Source: Flavobacteriales bacterium (GTDB taxonomy: Bacteria > Bacteroidota > Bacteroidia > Flavobacteriales_F > PHOS-HE28). From it: DNA of 64,000 nucleotides. The notes beneath the pieces were generated by a model that had not been told where the DNA came from, did no database searches, and saw only the letters and a list, made by a program, of their open reading frames with translations. This document shows, one piece after another, positions 1 through 10,798 of this stretch. The DNA lies in the NCBI GenBank assembly GCA_016710965.1, contig JADJTW010000012.1:22900-86899 (forward strand), given 5' to 3'. Numbering within the stretch: the first letter of the stretch is position 1; every line of letters starts with the position of its first letter. Both the position numbers and the translations under genes were made by a program.

Positions 1-189
1 CATGTGGAAGGCCAGGATGAGTTCAATGCCATTTTGATCGATCCCACTGGCCGGACCGTGATGAACGGCACCACATTCAACGGCAACATCGCCCTTTCGG
101 AAGGGATCGCACCGGGCCACTACATCTTTTTCGCGGGCTCGCCGAGCGGAAAGATGCTTTCGTCGCGCATTGCGATCGTTGCGCCGTAA
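1..189 (+). CDS. C-terminal fragment of a secreted protein with a T9SS type A-like sorting domain
   Basis: Only the last 62 residues lie in the window; the gene begins before base 1. The visible part contains a beta-rich stretch with DPTGRTV, the pattern APGHYIFFA and an ending in RIAIVAP. This matches the T9SS type A C-terminal sorting domain, where a D/N-x-x-G-R-x-V strand is followed by x-x-G-x-Y and a final hydrophobic strand. Such domains direct proteins across the outer membrane to the cell surface and are then removed. The function of the missing N-terminal part cannot be inferred. Confidence 0.7.
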   Translation, partial: HVEGQDEFNAILIDPTGRTVMNGTTFNGNIALSEGIAPGHYIFFAGSPSGKMLSSRIAIVAP

Positions 190-276
190 GAAGAGCCGCA
201 CAGGGCCTGGCCCCGGAAACATGCAACACGTGGCCTGCGTAGGAACAGACGGGTTATTCCCGCTGCTCCTCGCCGC

Positions 277-3200
277 ATGTTCCGCAAGATCCTGTTCTCC
301 CTCGCTCTCGGCGCCGCTGCCCTGAACACGCACGCCACGCACTTCAGCGGAGGAGAGATCTACTGGGATTGCTTGGGCAACAACCAGTACCTGATCACCA
401 TGGTCGTGTACCGCGACTGCGCTGGTATCAATGTGGATCCGAACGTGACCCTCCAGCTGCAGAGCCCCTGCGGCAACTCGAGCGTAGTGGTGAGCACCCC
501 GGGCGGAACAGAGATCAGCCAGCTCTGTGGCGCCGAACTGCCCAACAGCACCTGCAACGGAGGCTCCTTGCCCGGGATCGAGCAGTACATCTACACCGCC
601 ACGGTAACGCTTGCGCCATGCGATTACTGGACGATCTCCTACACGAATATCTACCGCAACAACGCGATTGTGAACCTCCAGAATCCCGGCACGCAGCGCA
701 CCTACATCCGGGCCACGATCAATACGCTGGCGATGAACCCGTGCAACGATTCGCCGCAGTTCTCCAACACGGCGATCCCCTACGTGTGCATGGGCTACCC
801 CATCACTTACAGCTTCGGTGCGTACGATCCCGAAGGCGATTCGCTCAGCTATACGCTGATCGACGCCATGGGCATCAACGGAGCGCCCATCCCTTACGTA
901 GCACCGAACACAGGCCTGCAGCCGATCCCCGGCCTCACGCTTGATCCAGTTACAGGCCAGGTGAACTTCATCCTGAACACCCAGGGCAACTGGGTGGTGG
1001 TGGTGCAGGTTAACCACTACGTGAATGGCGTGCTCGTAGGCACCATCATGCGCGACATGCAGTTCGTGGCCTACCCATGCGGCAACGACCCGCCTGACCC
1101 CACCACCGGATTGATCCAAAATCTCAGTGGCACAGCCGTGCAACTCGGACCTCGGGCCATCCAGGTGTGCGAATCGGGCAACTTCTGCTTCGACTTCGTG
1201 ATCAGTGACCCCAACCTGCCCAACGTCCTCGATGCATTCAGCAACATCGGGCAGAACCTGCCGGGAGCCACCTTCACCTTCAATGGTTTCAATCCCATCA
1301 CCTGCACGGTCTGCTGGAACGCAACACCGAACACGAGCGGCTTCTTTCCCTTCATCGTGAACGTGGATGATGGTGCCTGCCCGATACCCGCCTTCCAGAC
1401 CTACGTGTACTCCGTTACCGTAATACCCGGCCTGTACGGAGGCATCACCACCACCAATGAGGCCTGTGTTGGCACGGGCAACGGAACAGCGACTGCCAGC
1501 GTGACCGCGGGTACCGCACCATTCACATACGCATGGAATACAGGGGCCACGACACCCAGCATCACCGGACCCAGCGGCAGCTATACCGTAACGATGACGG
1601 ATGCGAACAACTGCGTATCGCCGCCCTATACCGGGGTGATCAATGTGACCAGCCAGCCGAACATCGCGAATGCCGGCCCTGACGCTATAGGATGCGTGGC
1701 GAGCGGTGCGATTGCTCTCAACGGTAGCGTGACCAACGCCACTGGCGGGGCATGGAGCGGAGGCGCGGGCGTGTACAGCGGTGCATGGCCCAACATCGGC
1801 TACACGCCCACCAGTGCGGAGATCAATACAGGCTCGATGGTGCAAACGCTCACCACCACCGGCAATGGGGGATGTCCGCCCGATACAGATAGCATGGTGC
1901 TGACACTGGTGAACAGCTTCGCGAACGTGACCGTGTCGCCGACCAATGCACTGTGCAATGGAGGTGCGACGGGGTCCGCGACCGTTTCCCCCGCCACGCC
2001 AGGATTCACATACGCATGGAACACCAATCCGGTGCAATCACTGCCCACGGCCATCAACCTGACTGCCGGGAACTACAGCGTCACCATCACCGACGGGTTC
2101 AACTGCCAGACCACCTTGACGACAACAGTGGGGCAGCCTGCCGCAGTGACGCTGGCCAACCTCATAAGCGTGGATGAGACCTGCGCCGGATCCGGCAATG
2201 GAGGAGCCACGGCCACAGGCGGTGGGGGCACGGCACCATACAGCTACACGTGGAGCAACGGTGCCACTGGTCCCACCATCATCGCAGGTGCAGGCAGCTA
2301 TACGGTATCGGTTACCGATGCGAACGGCTGCATACCGGCAACAGGCATTGCAACGATCAGCGCGGCAGCGCAGCCCAACCAGGCCAACGCAGGCGCTGAC
2401 CTCGTCGGCTGCATTGGTTCCTTCCCCATCGCGCTGAGCGGCACCGTAGTGAACGCCACCGGAGGCAGCTGGAGCGGCGGCACAGGTTCTTTCACCGGTG
2501 CGTGGCCCAATGTGAGCTACACGCCCAGCGCGAGCGATATCCTGAACAATGGGGCGACGCTCACGCTCAACACCGTCGGCAACACGAACTGTCCTTCGGT
2601 GAGCGATCAAGTCTTCATCAACATCCCCAACAGTTTCGCCAACGCTTCGGTAACACCAACCGATGCACTGTGCTTCGGAGCGAGCAACGGCAGCGTCAGC
2701 TTCAGCCCCACAACGCCAGGCTTCAGCTACGCCTGGAATACCAATCCTGTGCAGACCGGGCCGACGGCTTCGGGGGCTTGCTGCAGGCAGCTACACCGTT
2801 ACCGCAACCGACAGCTATGGCTGCAATGCCACCTTGAGCACCACGGTGAACCAACCCAGTGCGCTCGCTCTCGTGGGTTTGACCGTGGTGGACGAACCCT
2901 GCGCCGGGCAGAACAACGGGACGATCACAGCGACTGCCACAGGAGGCACGCTCCCGTACAACTATAGTTGGAACACCGGTGCGAGCGGTGCAGTGCTCAC
3001 CGCCGGAGCCGGCACGTACACGGTTACCATCACTGATGCCAATGGCTGCACGCCTGTTGCGGTCGGAACGGCAACCATCAACGCATCGGCCCAGCCCAAC
3101 CAAGCGAATGCCGGTGCGGACCTGGTGGGTTGCGTGGGCAGCTTCCCTGTAGCGTTGAGCGGAAGCGTGGTGAACGCGACAGGAGGAACGTGGAGCGGTG

Positions 3201-5794
3201 GCAACGGCAGCTTCACAGGTGCATGGCCGAACGTGAGCTACAACCCGAGCGCAGGGGATATCGCCGCTGGCGGAGCGACCCTGACCCTGACCACGACCGG
3301 CAACAGCAACTGCCCATCAGCTAGCGATCAAGTCTTCATCAACCTGCCGAACAGCTTCGCGAACCTGACCATCAACAGTGAGGATGCAACGTGCTTCGGT
3401 TCTACAACAGGATGGGCGAGCATTCTCCCGAACAACCCGTCATTCACCTACCAGTGGAGCGATCCTGCTTCGCAATCAACGGCGAATGCGGTGAACCTTC
3501 CGGCAGGCACATGGGGCGTCACCGTGCTCGACGCTTTCGGATGCAGCATCTCGCAATCCGTAACGATCACGCAGCCTGCGGCTATCAGCCTCCTGGGCCT
3601 GACTGTGACTGATGAGAGCTGCGCAGGATTCGGCAACGGCTCCATCACGAGCACTGTGAGCGGTGGCACGCTCCCCTACAGCTACACTTGGAGCAACGGT
3701 GCCACGAGCGCGTCCATCACCGGTGCTGCCGGCACGTACGGAGTGAGCATCACCGACGCCAATGGCTGTGCTCCAGCAAGCGGAACGGCCACCATCAACG
3801 CAACAGGCCAACCTAATGCGGCGAGCGCAGGACCCGATCTCGTCGGCTGCCTCAACAGCTACCCCATCGCCCTGCAAGGCAGTATTACCAATGCCACCGG
3901 TGGCGTTTGGAGCGGTGGCGCAGGCACCTTCGTGGTGCCAGGACCGAACGGCCAGTACATGCCCACTGCGGGTGAGATCGCCGCAGGCGGGGTGACACTG
4001 ACGCTCACGACCACAGGTAATACCACCTGTCCACCAGCCAGCGATGCGGTGTACATCGCCCTCAGCAATGCCTTCCTGGGCGCATCGCTCACCGCAACGA
4101 ACGTCAGCTGCAATGGCCTTGGCAACGGAAGCATAGCTCTCGCCCCCAATGCTGCAGGCAACAGCTACCTCTGGAACGATCCTCAGGCGCAGACAACCCC
4201 CACTGCAACGAACCTGGCGCCTGGCAGCTACACCGTGCTTGTGACCGACGCACTGGGCTGCGATACCACGTACACCGCTGCGATCACGCAGCCGCCCACG
4301 TTGGCCATCGTCAATCTGGCTTCCACGAACGTCACCTGCTACGGAGGAGCCAACGGCACCGCGAACGTTCAAGCAAGCGGTGGCACACCAGCGTACACGA
4401 TCAACTGGAGCACGGGCCAGAGCGGTGCCACGGCGATCGCATTGCCCGCAGGCAGCATCACGGTGAATGTGACCGATGCGAACGGCTGTACGGTGCAAGC
4501 CAATGCAACCATTACACAACCCCAGCCGATCGTGCTCACTGCTCAAGTGCCGGATACGGTGTGCGTGAACGTCCCGACCACGCTCTCGGCACAGGCCAGC
4601 GGCGGTACAGGAACGCTCAACTACAACTGGGGGCCGCTTGGCACGGGCAATCCCATCACCGTGAACTTCAGCAGCAGCCAGAACGTGCAGTTGATAGTGA
4701 GCGACCAGTACGGATGCACGGCGCCCCCGCTCGTCATGCCTGTCTACGTTCTCGACCTGAGCACTGCGAACCTGGTTACCTACGGAGACACGATCGTCTG
4801 TCCGGGTGGCAACCCTGCGACCGTAGGCGCATCGCTGAGCAATTACGCTGGGGCGTACACGATCAGTTGGACCGAATTGGGGACTACCGGCAACGGCCCG
4901 TTCACGGTGCCTTTCTCCTCGAACCAGGACCTGCACGTGCATGTGACGGACCAGTGCGGCAACACGATCGATCGCATCGTAACACTGCGTGTGCAAGTGC
5001 CGCCTGCGGTCCAATTGCCAGCGCTCTTCGCTGAAGGATGCGCGCCGCTCACCGTTGACTTCCCCGATCTGCAGTTCGACCCCAGTATCAGCTACCTCTG
5101 GAACCTTGGGAACGGCAGCACGAGCACAGCGCCTTCGCCGGTGGTGGTGTACGAAGGAGGCATCTACAACGTGAGCCTCACGGCAAGCACGCCTATCGGT
5201 TGCACCAGCACCAGCCCGACAACGGGCCTCATCAACGCATGGGCTCCACCTGTCGCCGGCTTCACCGCCAGCGCATGGAGCGCCTCGGCCGACAATGCGA
5301 GCATCAATTTCACCGACCTCAGTAGCGGCACCATCGCTACCTGGACTTGGAACTTCGGGGATGGCGGCACCAGCAACGCCATCAATCCCAGTTGGACCTA
5401 TACCGATGTCGGCACGTTCGCCGTCGACCTCTACGTCACCGACATCCACGGCTGCACGGATGATGCGTCCGCAAACATCACCATTACGCCAGTGTACGAT
5501 GTGGTAATCCCCACGGCCTTCACCCCCAACGGCAACAACGGTGGTGCTTACGACCCCAACGCGCTCGACAACGACGTGTTCTACGCCTTTGTCCGATTCG
5601 TGAAGGACTTCCGCATGCGGATCTTCAACCGCTGGGGCGAACTCGTCTTCGAGAGCGAAGATGTGCGCATGGGCTGGGATGGCAATTACCGCGGCCAACT
5701 GAGCCCACAGGACGTGTACGTGGTGCAGACCTGGATCCGCTTCGTGGACAACCGTGAAGTGCAGAAGCTCACTGATCTCACATTGTTCCGATGA
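277..5794 (+). CDS. SprB-like giant repeat adhesin with PKD and CHU_C (T9SS type B) domains, interrupted by one frameshift
   Basis: Two frames join into one protein of about 1838 aa. The first runs from ATG 277 and is left at a run of five G at 2772-2776; deleting one G restores SGLAAGSYTVTATD and an open frame to 5794. Order: signal peptide (1-21); Cys-rich N-terminal region to about 390; four tandem units of about 240 aa whose first Phe codons are at 1918, 2635, 3356 and 4073, each rich in SYTVxxTDxxGC and NATGGxWSGG; two PKD-like modules near 1590-1740 (WNFGDGGTS); and a gliding-motility C-terminal domain (IPTAFTPNGNN...RIFNRWGELVFE). The unit holding the frameshift is one base too long, which fits a single inserted G. 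The protein is likely a mobile or surface adhesin secreted by T9SS. The stop codon overlaps the next gene, a SprF-like partner. Confidence 0.85.
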
Positions 5795-6789
5795 AGGCAC
5801 GCGAACTCGCCTTCCTCGGATCGATGGCTGCGGCCTTCATGGCAAGGGCTCAAGATCCGCAGTTCTCGCAGTTCTACGCAGCGGCGCAATACCTCAATCC
5901 TGCGCTCACCGGCAATACGCACCAGGACCGCATCGCCATGAACTACCGGTTGCAATGGCCGGGGGTTCGGCCTGGCTACGAAACCTATATGGCAGCCTAT
6001 GACCACCGCTTCAGCACGTCGCCCGCAGGCATCGGCGGCATGGTGCTGCGCGACAAGGCCGGCACCAGTGGGCTCTTCAGCACCACAGTGGGCCTGAGCT
6101 ACAGCTACGAGGCGCGCATCAACTACCGACGTGCGCTGCGTTTCGGCACACGCATCGGATACACCATGCGCGGGGTTGACCCAAGCGGGTATCTGTTCGC
6201 CGACCAGGTGCTGCGCGACAACGCACCCGTGACGATCGAACCGAACCTGATCGAGCGCGTCAACTACCTCGACCTTGCTGGTGGCATGATGTACTACAGC
6301 GAGCACTTCTGGGCAGGGCTGAGCATGAACCATTTGAACCGGCCGAATACCAGCCTGATGATCGGGGGCGAGGCGAGAATGCAGGCACGGACGAGCGTCC
6401 ATGCCGGGTACCGATTCTCCATCGACGGGAGGCACATCAGCAAGAGCGAAACACGCATGACCATTGCCTCGCACTACAAGATGCAGGGCAAGTGGGACCA
6501 ACTGGACCTGGGTTGGTACATCGATCACGGCCAGCTCACCGGCGGGCTCTGGTACCGCGGCCTCCCGCTCGTGAAGGCCTACCAGCCCGGCTACGGCAAC
6601 AACGATGCAGTGATCCTCATGGTCGGCTACCAGACCGAGAGCCAGCTGCGCTTCGTGTACAGCTATGACATAACGATCAGCAAGCTCACCATGAAGAGCG
6701 CTGGCGCGCACGAGATCTCGCTCATCTACGAGTGGCCCAAGAAGGCTAAGAACCGCAAGCACAAGATCGTGCCCTGCCCGAAGTTCTGA
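5791..6789 (+). CDS. PorP/SprF family type IX secretion membrane protein
   Basis: This 332 aa protein has an N-terminal signal peptide ending near ARAQDP. The start QDPQFSQFYAAAQYLNPALTG is diagnostic of the PorP/SprF family: outer-membrane beta-barrel-like proteins that pair with T9SS type B cargo. The rest alternates aromatic and glycine-rich strands, as expected of a barrel. ATG 5791 overlaps the stop of the SprB-like gene by 4 bases (ATGA), so the two are translationally coupled. That arrangement matches sprB-sprF pairs, in which SprF is needed to deliver the adhesin. Length is normal for the family. Confidence 0.9.
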   Translation: MKARELAFLGSMAAAFMARAQDPQFSQFYAAAQYLNPALTGNTHQDRIAMNYRLQWPGVRPGYETYMAAYDHRFSTSPAGIGGMVLRDKAGTSGLFSTTVGLSYSYEARINYRRALRFGTRIGYTMRGVDPSGYLFADQVLRDNAPVTIEPNLIERVNYLDLAGGMMYYSEHFWAGLSMNHLNRPNTSLMIGGEARMQARTSVHAGYRFSIDGRHISKSETRMTIASHYKMQGKWDQLDLGWYIDHGQLTGGLWYRGLPLVKAYQPGYGNNDAVILMVGYQTESQLRFVYSYDITISKLTMKSAGAHEISLIYEWPKKAKNRKHKIVPCPKF

Positions 6790-6798
6790 GGGCGAAGC

Positions 6799-8616
6799 CT
6801 ACATCCGCTCCGGCACCTCGATGCCAAGGCACCACATGGCCTTCTTCGTCACGGCGGCAACGGCTGCACTGAGCGCTAGACGGAACCCCCGCTTCGCCGC
6901 ATCATCCTCCTTCAGCACGGGCACGGTTTGGTAAAAGGTGTTGTAGGCCTTCACCAGTTCGTAGGCGTGGTTGGCGAGAGTAGAAGGCTCCAACTTGATG
7001 GCCGCTTCGTTCAGCACTGCCGGGAAGTGATGGAGCAACTTGATGATGGCGCGTTCCTCTGGGAGAAGGGCAGAGTTGTCAGTTCTCAGTTGTCCGGCGC
7101 TGCCTGACAACTGAGAACTGACAACTGACAACTCAGCGTCTGCTTTGCGCAGCAGCGACTTGATCCTGGCATAAGTGTACTGGATGAAGGGCCCCGTATG
7201 CCCTTGCAGGTCGATGCTCGCGGCGGGATCGAAGAGCATGCGCTTCTTCGGGTCCACTTTCAGCAGGTAGTACTTCACGGCAGCAAGGCCGATCATCTCG
7301 AAGAGCGCGGTCTTCTCCTCCGCACTGAACTCATCGAGCTTGCTCAGTTGCTCACCGGAAGCCCGTGCTTCGTTCACCACTTCCTCGATCAGCTCGTCGG
7401 CATCCACCACCGTGCCTTCGCGGCTCTTCATCTTGCCTGTGGGCAGGTCCACCATGCCGTAGCTGAGGTGGAAGAGCTCCCTGGCCCACTCGAAGCCGAG
7501 CTTCCTCAGGATGATGAAGAGGACCTTGAAGTGGTAGTCCTGCTCGTTGCCCACGGTGTAGATGAGCTTGGATAGTCCGGGATACTCCTCGAAGCGCTTG
7601 ATCGCCGTGCCGATGTCCTGCGTCATGTACACGCTGGTGCCATCGCGGCGCAGCAACACCTTTTCGTCGAGGCCTTCTGCGGTATTGTCCACCCACACGG
7701 CGCCATCCTTCTCGTAGAAGACGCCCTTCTTCAGTCCTTCGAGCACGTCGTTCTTGCCCAGCACGTAGGTCTGGCTCTCGTAGTAAAGCTTGTCGAACTC
7801 AACGCCCATGCGGGTGTATGTGGCGTTGAAGCCATCGTACACCCAGCCGTTCATCTTCGCCCAGAGCGCGCGCACGTCAGCGTCGTTCGCTTCCCAGTTG
7901 AGCAACATGGCTTGTGCTTCCAACAAGATGGGAGCTTCCTTCTCCGCTTGCTCCTTCGTCTTCCCTGCTGCAACGAGTCCTTCGATCTCGCGCTTGTACA
8001 CCTTGTCGAATTCCACGTAGTACTTGCCGACGAGCTTGTCGCCCTTAAGACCGCTGCTCTCCGGTGTTTCGCCCTTGCCGAACTTCTGCCACGCCACCAT
8101 GCTCTTGCAGATGTGGATGCCGCGGTCGTTGATCACCTGGGCGCGGATCACCTCATGGCCCACGCTCTGCAGTATGCGGCTCACGCTATGCCCGAGGAAG
8201 ATGTTGCGCATGTGGCCCAGGTGAAGCGGCTTGTTGGTGTTGGGCGAACTGTACTCCACCATCACCTTCTTGCCATTCGCCGGGAATGCGAGAATGTCCT
8301 TCTCCCCTGCTTCCTGCGAGAACCCGAGCCAGTAGCTGTCGGCGACAACGAGGTTGAGGAAGCCCTTGACCACATTGAAGCGCGCAACGATGAGCAGGTT
8401 TGCTTGCACATGCTCGCCGATCGCTTGTGCGGTCTGCTCCGGTCCTTTTCCGCTGATCTTCAGGAACGGAAAGACGTTGATGGTCACGTCGCCTTCGAAT
8501 TCCGGTCGTGTGCTCTGGAAACCGATGGCCTTGGCATCGAGGTCGTGACCGAAGAGGTCCTTGAACGCCGCTTGCAACGCTGGAACAAGCTGCGCTTGAA
8601 GTCTATCCTGGAACAT
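6799..8616 (-). CDS. argS: arginine--tRNA ligase
   Basis: This class I aminoacyl-tRNA synthetase charges tRNA-Arg. Visible elements of the 605 aa protein are the N-terminal additional domain, the HIGH-type signature in NKPLHLGHMRNIFLGHS, the KMSKS-like loop MKSREGTVVDADEL, DLQGHTGPFIQYTYAR and a C-terminal DALR anticodon-binding domain. ATG 8616 (MFQDRLQ) was chosen; an upstream in-frame codon would add ten residues that look like repeat sequence. Oddity: residues about 494-515, in the linker before the anticodon-binding domain, are encoded by a copy of the dispersed TTGTCAGTTGTC hairpin repeat (7073-7134), giving the low-complexity insert ELSVVSSQLSGSAGQLRTD. The frame is preserved, so the enzyme is probably functional. 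Confidence 0.96.
   Translation of the reverse strand: MFQDRLQAQLVPALQAAFKDLFGHDLDAKAIGFQSTRPEFEGDVTINVFPFLKISGKGPEQTAQAIGEHVQANLLIVARFNVVKGFLNLVVADSYWLGFSQEAGEKDILAFPANGKKVMVEYSSPNTNKPLHLGHMRNIFLGHSVSRILQSVGHEVIRAQVINDRGIHICKSMVAWQKFGKGETPESSGLKGDKLVGKYYVEFDKVYKREIEGLVAAGKTKEQAEKEAPILLEAQAMLLNWEANDADVRALWAKMNGWVYDGFNATYTRMGVEFDKLYYESQTYVLGKNDVLEGLKKGVFYEKDGAVWVDNTAEGLDEKVLLRRDGTSVYMTQDIGTAIKRFEEYPGLSKLIYTVGNEQDYHFKVLFIILRKLGFEWARELFHLSYGMVDLPTGKMKSREGTVVDADELIEEVVNEARASGEQLSKLDEFSAEEKTALFEMIGLAAVKYYLLKVDPKKRMLFDPAASIDLQGHTGPFIQYTYARIKSLLRKADAELSVVSSQLSGSAGQLRTDNSALLPEERAIIKLLHHFPAVLNEAAIKLEPSTLANHAYELVKAYNTFYQTVPVLKEDDAAKRGFRLALSAAVAAVTKKAMWCLGIEVPERM
7073..7134. repeat. dispersed hairpin repeat, family A, copy inside argS
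   Basis: A perfect inverted repeat has the arm TTGTCAGTTCTCAGTTGTC (7076-7094) and its complement at 7106-7124, followed by a further partial TGACAACTGACAAC unit. The same TTGTC/CAGTTGTC words recur at 11505-11580 and 23371-23448. Here the element lies in frame in a coding sequence. Confidence 0.8.
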
Positions 8617-8649
8617 GGGGCGCAAAGGAAGGGATCGCAACGTCACCCT

Positions 8650-8710
8650 GCGCGACCGTCACTCCGGGCAAGCAAGGCTTTGCGAGCGCGACCCGGAGTG
8701 ACGGTCGCGC
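8650..8710. repeat. dispersed hairpin repeat, family B, copy 1
   Basis: The 19-base arms are GCGCGACCGTCACTCCGGG (8650-8668) and its exact complement at 8692-8710, around a loop carrying CAAGCAAGGCTTTGCGAGCG. A related, less perfect copy lies at 14583-14633. It sits between ctlX and argS, which are both on the minus strand, so it may also act as a transcription terminator or attenuator. Confidence 0.75.
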
Positions 8711-8718
8711 ATTGGTGA

Positions 8719-8768
8719 GACTCCGGATAGGCGGGTCCCGCTGCTACGCAGCCCGCCTTCCGGAGTGA
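8719..8768. repeat. nested hairpin next to family B repeat
   Basis: Outer arms ACTCCGGA and TCCGGAGT enclose inner arms GCGGG and CCCGC. The outer word ACTCCGG is shared with the neighbouring family B repeat. It lies just after the ctlX stop codon in the direction of transcription and has no T-run, so a terminator role is only possible. Confidence 0.55.
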
Positions 8769-8771
8769 CGT

Positions 8772-9719
8772 TCAGGCCTTGGGCAAGAAATTCTCCGCTA
8801 GCATGCACCGCACACTTCCACCGCCCACGGCCTCGATGGTCGGGATCGCCACGGGGATCAGCTGCGTATGCCGTTCGAGCGCGACGCGCTGATGGGGCCG
8901 CAGCGCGCGGAAAGCCGTTTCACTGAGGAAGGTGAAGGAGCGCAGGCCGTCGGTGGATAGTTGTCCGGCTGGCTTGCCCTTCAACTCGATCATGTTCCCC
9001 ACGTACTTGTACATCTGCACAATGCTGATGGCGATGATCTCCTTGCCGCTTTTCGCCAGTTCTTCCTCCACCTCCTGGCGCTCGGCCGGGTACGGCATGG
9101 CATCGAAGCAGACCACCGCGAAGGATCCGCCGATGCTCATCATCACATTCGTGTGGTACACCGGCGCGCCGTTGATACGCCCATCCATGGTGGCGGTAAA
9201 AGCGATCGGCGTGTAGCGGAACTGATCGCACCAATCGATCAACGCGCTTTCAGTGGTGCGCGGCGAGAGGCAGGCGAACGCACGCTTGTGAACGCGGTCA
9301 AGGACCAAGCTGCCCGTGCCTTCGAGGATACGGCCGCTATGTTCCCAGCCGCTGATGTCGAGCACCTCCTCGGTCGTGAACCCCTCGCGACGCAGCGTAG
9401 CGGCCATGTCCGGATCGCGCTCGGCCCGGCGGCTTTGGGTGAACATCGGGTAGAGCGCGATTCGGCCATCGGCATGCGTGCTGAACCAATTGTTGGGGAA
9501 GACCGCGTTCGGCGCGTTCAGGTCAATAGGGTCCAGCACGGTAATGCCGATACCGCACTGGCGCAGGGCTTCAAGCAAGCCATCGAACTCCTCGGCTGCA
9601 TGTTCGCGCACTTCGATGCTAGCCAACTCTTGCTGGAAATCATTGCTCACGGCCGTCTCGGGATCGTAGCGGAAACCCGTGGGGCGCACAAGGATGACGC
9701 AAGAGGCGGACTGGCTCAC
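8772..9719 (-). CDS. ctlX: CtlX-type amidinotransferase-fold hydrolase (citrulline/arginine utilisation)
   Basis: This 315 aa protein has the pentein (amidinotransferase/DDAH/arginine deiminase) fold. The visible signature stretches are ILVRPTGFRYDPET at the N-terminus, VFPNNWFSTH, GRILEGTGSLVLD, NAPVYHTNVMM carrying the probable catalytic His, and GGGSVRCMLAENF carrying the probable nucleophilic Cys near the C-terminus. GTG 9719 was chosen because the frame has no nearby ATG; it overlaps the arginase stop as GTGA, so the pair is coupled. Family members act on guanidino or ureido groups of arginine-type substrates; the exact substrate here is unproven. The pairing with arginase supports arginine or citrulline breakdown. 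Confidence 0.82.
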   Translation of the reverse strand: MSQSASCVILVRPTGFRYDPETAVSNDFQQELASIEVREHAAEEFDGLLEALRQCGIGITVLDPIDLNAPNAVFPNNWFSTHADGRIALYPMFTQSRRAERDPDMAATLRREGFTTEEVLDISGWEHSGRILEGTGSLVLDRVHKRAFACLSPRTTESALIDWCDQFRYTPIAFTATMDGRINGAPVYHTNVMMSIGGSFAVVCFDAMPYPAERQEVEEELAKSGKEIIAISIVQMYKYVGNMIELKGKPAGQLSTDGLRSFTFLSETAFRALRPHQRVALERHTQLIPVAIPTIEAVGGGSVRCMLAENFLPKA

Positions 9720-10654
9720 CGATTCCGCAAAATGGGGAACAAGGGTTCGAGTATGGAGAGCGTGGCCACGGCCATGGCGTTGTTGGTATCCAGTGCGGGG
9801 TTGATCTCCACCACATCCAGGGTGGCCGTTTTCGGGTCGGCACAGAAACCGCTGAGAAGCTCCCGTGCCTCTTCCAGGAAGAGCCCGTTGGGCACGGGGG
9901 TTCCCGTACCAACGGAGATGCTCGGGTCGAGGCAATCCACATCGAAGCTCACGTGCAGGCGGTCGCACCCCGCCAAGTGCGCCAGGCTGTCCTTCACGGC
10001 TTGTGCCGCTCCCTTCTTTCGCAGATCTTCAACCGTGATGACCTTGATGCCATGCTCCTTGATGATGGCCTCTTCTTCGGCTTCGTAGTCGCGCAGGCCG
10101 ATGAAGACCAGGTCGCCCGGAAGGAGTTTGGGGCCACTGACACCGATCTTCCGCAGGCGGTCCCACGTGTCCATGGTGTATACCCGGGGACGGTTCTTGC
10201 CCTTTTTCTCGATTTGCATGAGCAGGGCCAAGGGCATCCCGTGGACATTCCCGCTGGGGGTCGTCCAAGGGCTGTGCAGGTCGGCGTGGGCATCTATCCA
10301 AACCACTCCCAAACGCTGCTCGGGGAAGGCCATTTTGGTGCCTGAGACGGATCCGATCGCTATGGAATGATCGCCACCGACAACGATAGGGAATACGCTG
10401 TTGCGCAGGTACTTGTACACCTCGTACGCCAAGTCGCTCTCGAAGCGGATGAGACCATCGATGTGGTGGGCATTCGGGCTCCGGTCGTCCTCGTAGAGCA
10501 CGTCGTTCTCGTCGCGCAGCACACTCTCCTCTGCGTGCCCGAAGAGCTCACTCCCCAGCTTCCATGCGGCTACCCGCAAAGCTGCCATGCCCATGCTGGT
10601 GCCACGCGTGCCGGCGCCGATCTCTGAGGCCGCTTCTATCAGTCTTAATTCCAT
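9716..10654 (-). CDS. rocF: arginase / ureohydrolase
   Basis: This 312 aa binuclear manganese hydrolase converts arginine to ornithine and urea. Metal-ligand motifs are all present: GGDHSIAIG, DAHADLHSP and SFDVDCLDPS, followed by GTGTPVPNGL. ATG 10654 (MELRLIEAASEIGAGTRG) gives the usual family length; the longer open frame upstream is antisense to the next gene and is not used. It is the first gene of a coupled pair with ctlX. Agmatinase or formimidoylglutamase activity cannot be excluded, but the GTRGTSMG N-terminus fits arginase well. Confidence 0.92.
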   Translation of the reverse strand: MELRLIEAASEIGAGTRGTSMGMAALRVAAWKLGSELFGHAEESVLRDENDVLYEDDRSPNAHHIDGLIRFESDLAYEVYKYLRNSVFPIVVGGDHSIAIGSVSGTKMAFPEQRLGVVWIDAHADLHSPWTTPSGNVHGMPLALLMQIEKKGKNRPRVYTMDTWDRLRKIGVSGPKLLPGDLVFIGLRDYEAEEEAIIKEHGIKVITVEDLRKKGAAQAVKDSLAHLAGCDRLHVSFDVDCLDPSISVGTGTPVPNGLFLEEARELLSGFCADPKTATLDVVEINPALDTNNAMAVATLSILEPLFPILRNR

Positions 10655-10798
10655 GGTGCGGCCAAGGTAAGCCCCGGTTGTCGGGGCGGAAATCGGCTTA
10701 GGGCTCCACCGGTGCCCGTCAGTCCAGACGGCTCGTTCGTCGATGAAACCCTTTCGCTTGTCGTACCGTAGGAGGAAACCGCTCCTAATCCCATCGCC

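Noticed and set aside
1918..4790. Regular repeats that might suggest a CRISPR array
   Set aside because: The unit is about 720 bases, coding and in frame; no 25-40 base direct repeats with unique spacers occur anywhere I looked in the window.
3476..5800. Antisense open frame of 774 codons on the minus strand opposite the SprB-like gene
   Set aside because: It mirrors a repetitive, high-GC gene; the translation is His/Arg/Val-rich without domains, and the plus strand encodes a clear CHU_C protein.
9720..9968. Longer N-terminus for the CtlX-type hydrolase
   Set aside because: This stretch overlaps arginase on the same strand in another frame; family members start close to ILVRP, which the GTG at 9719 provides.
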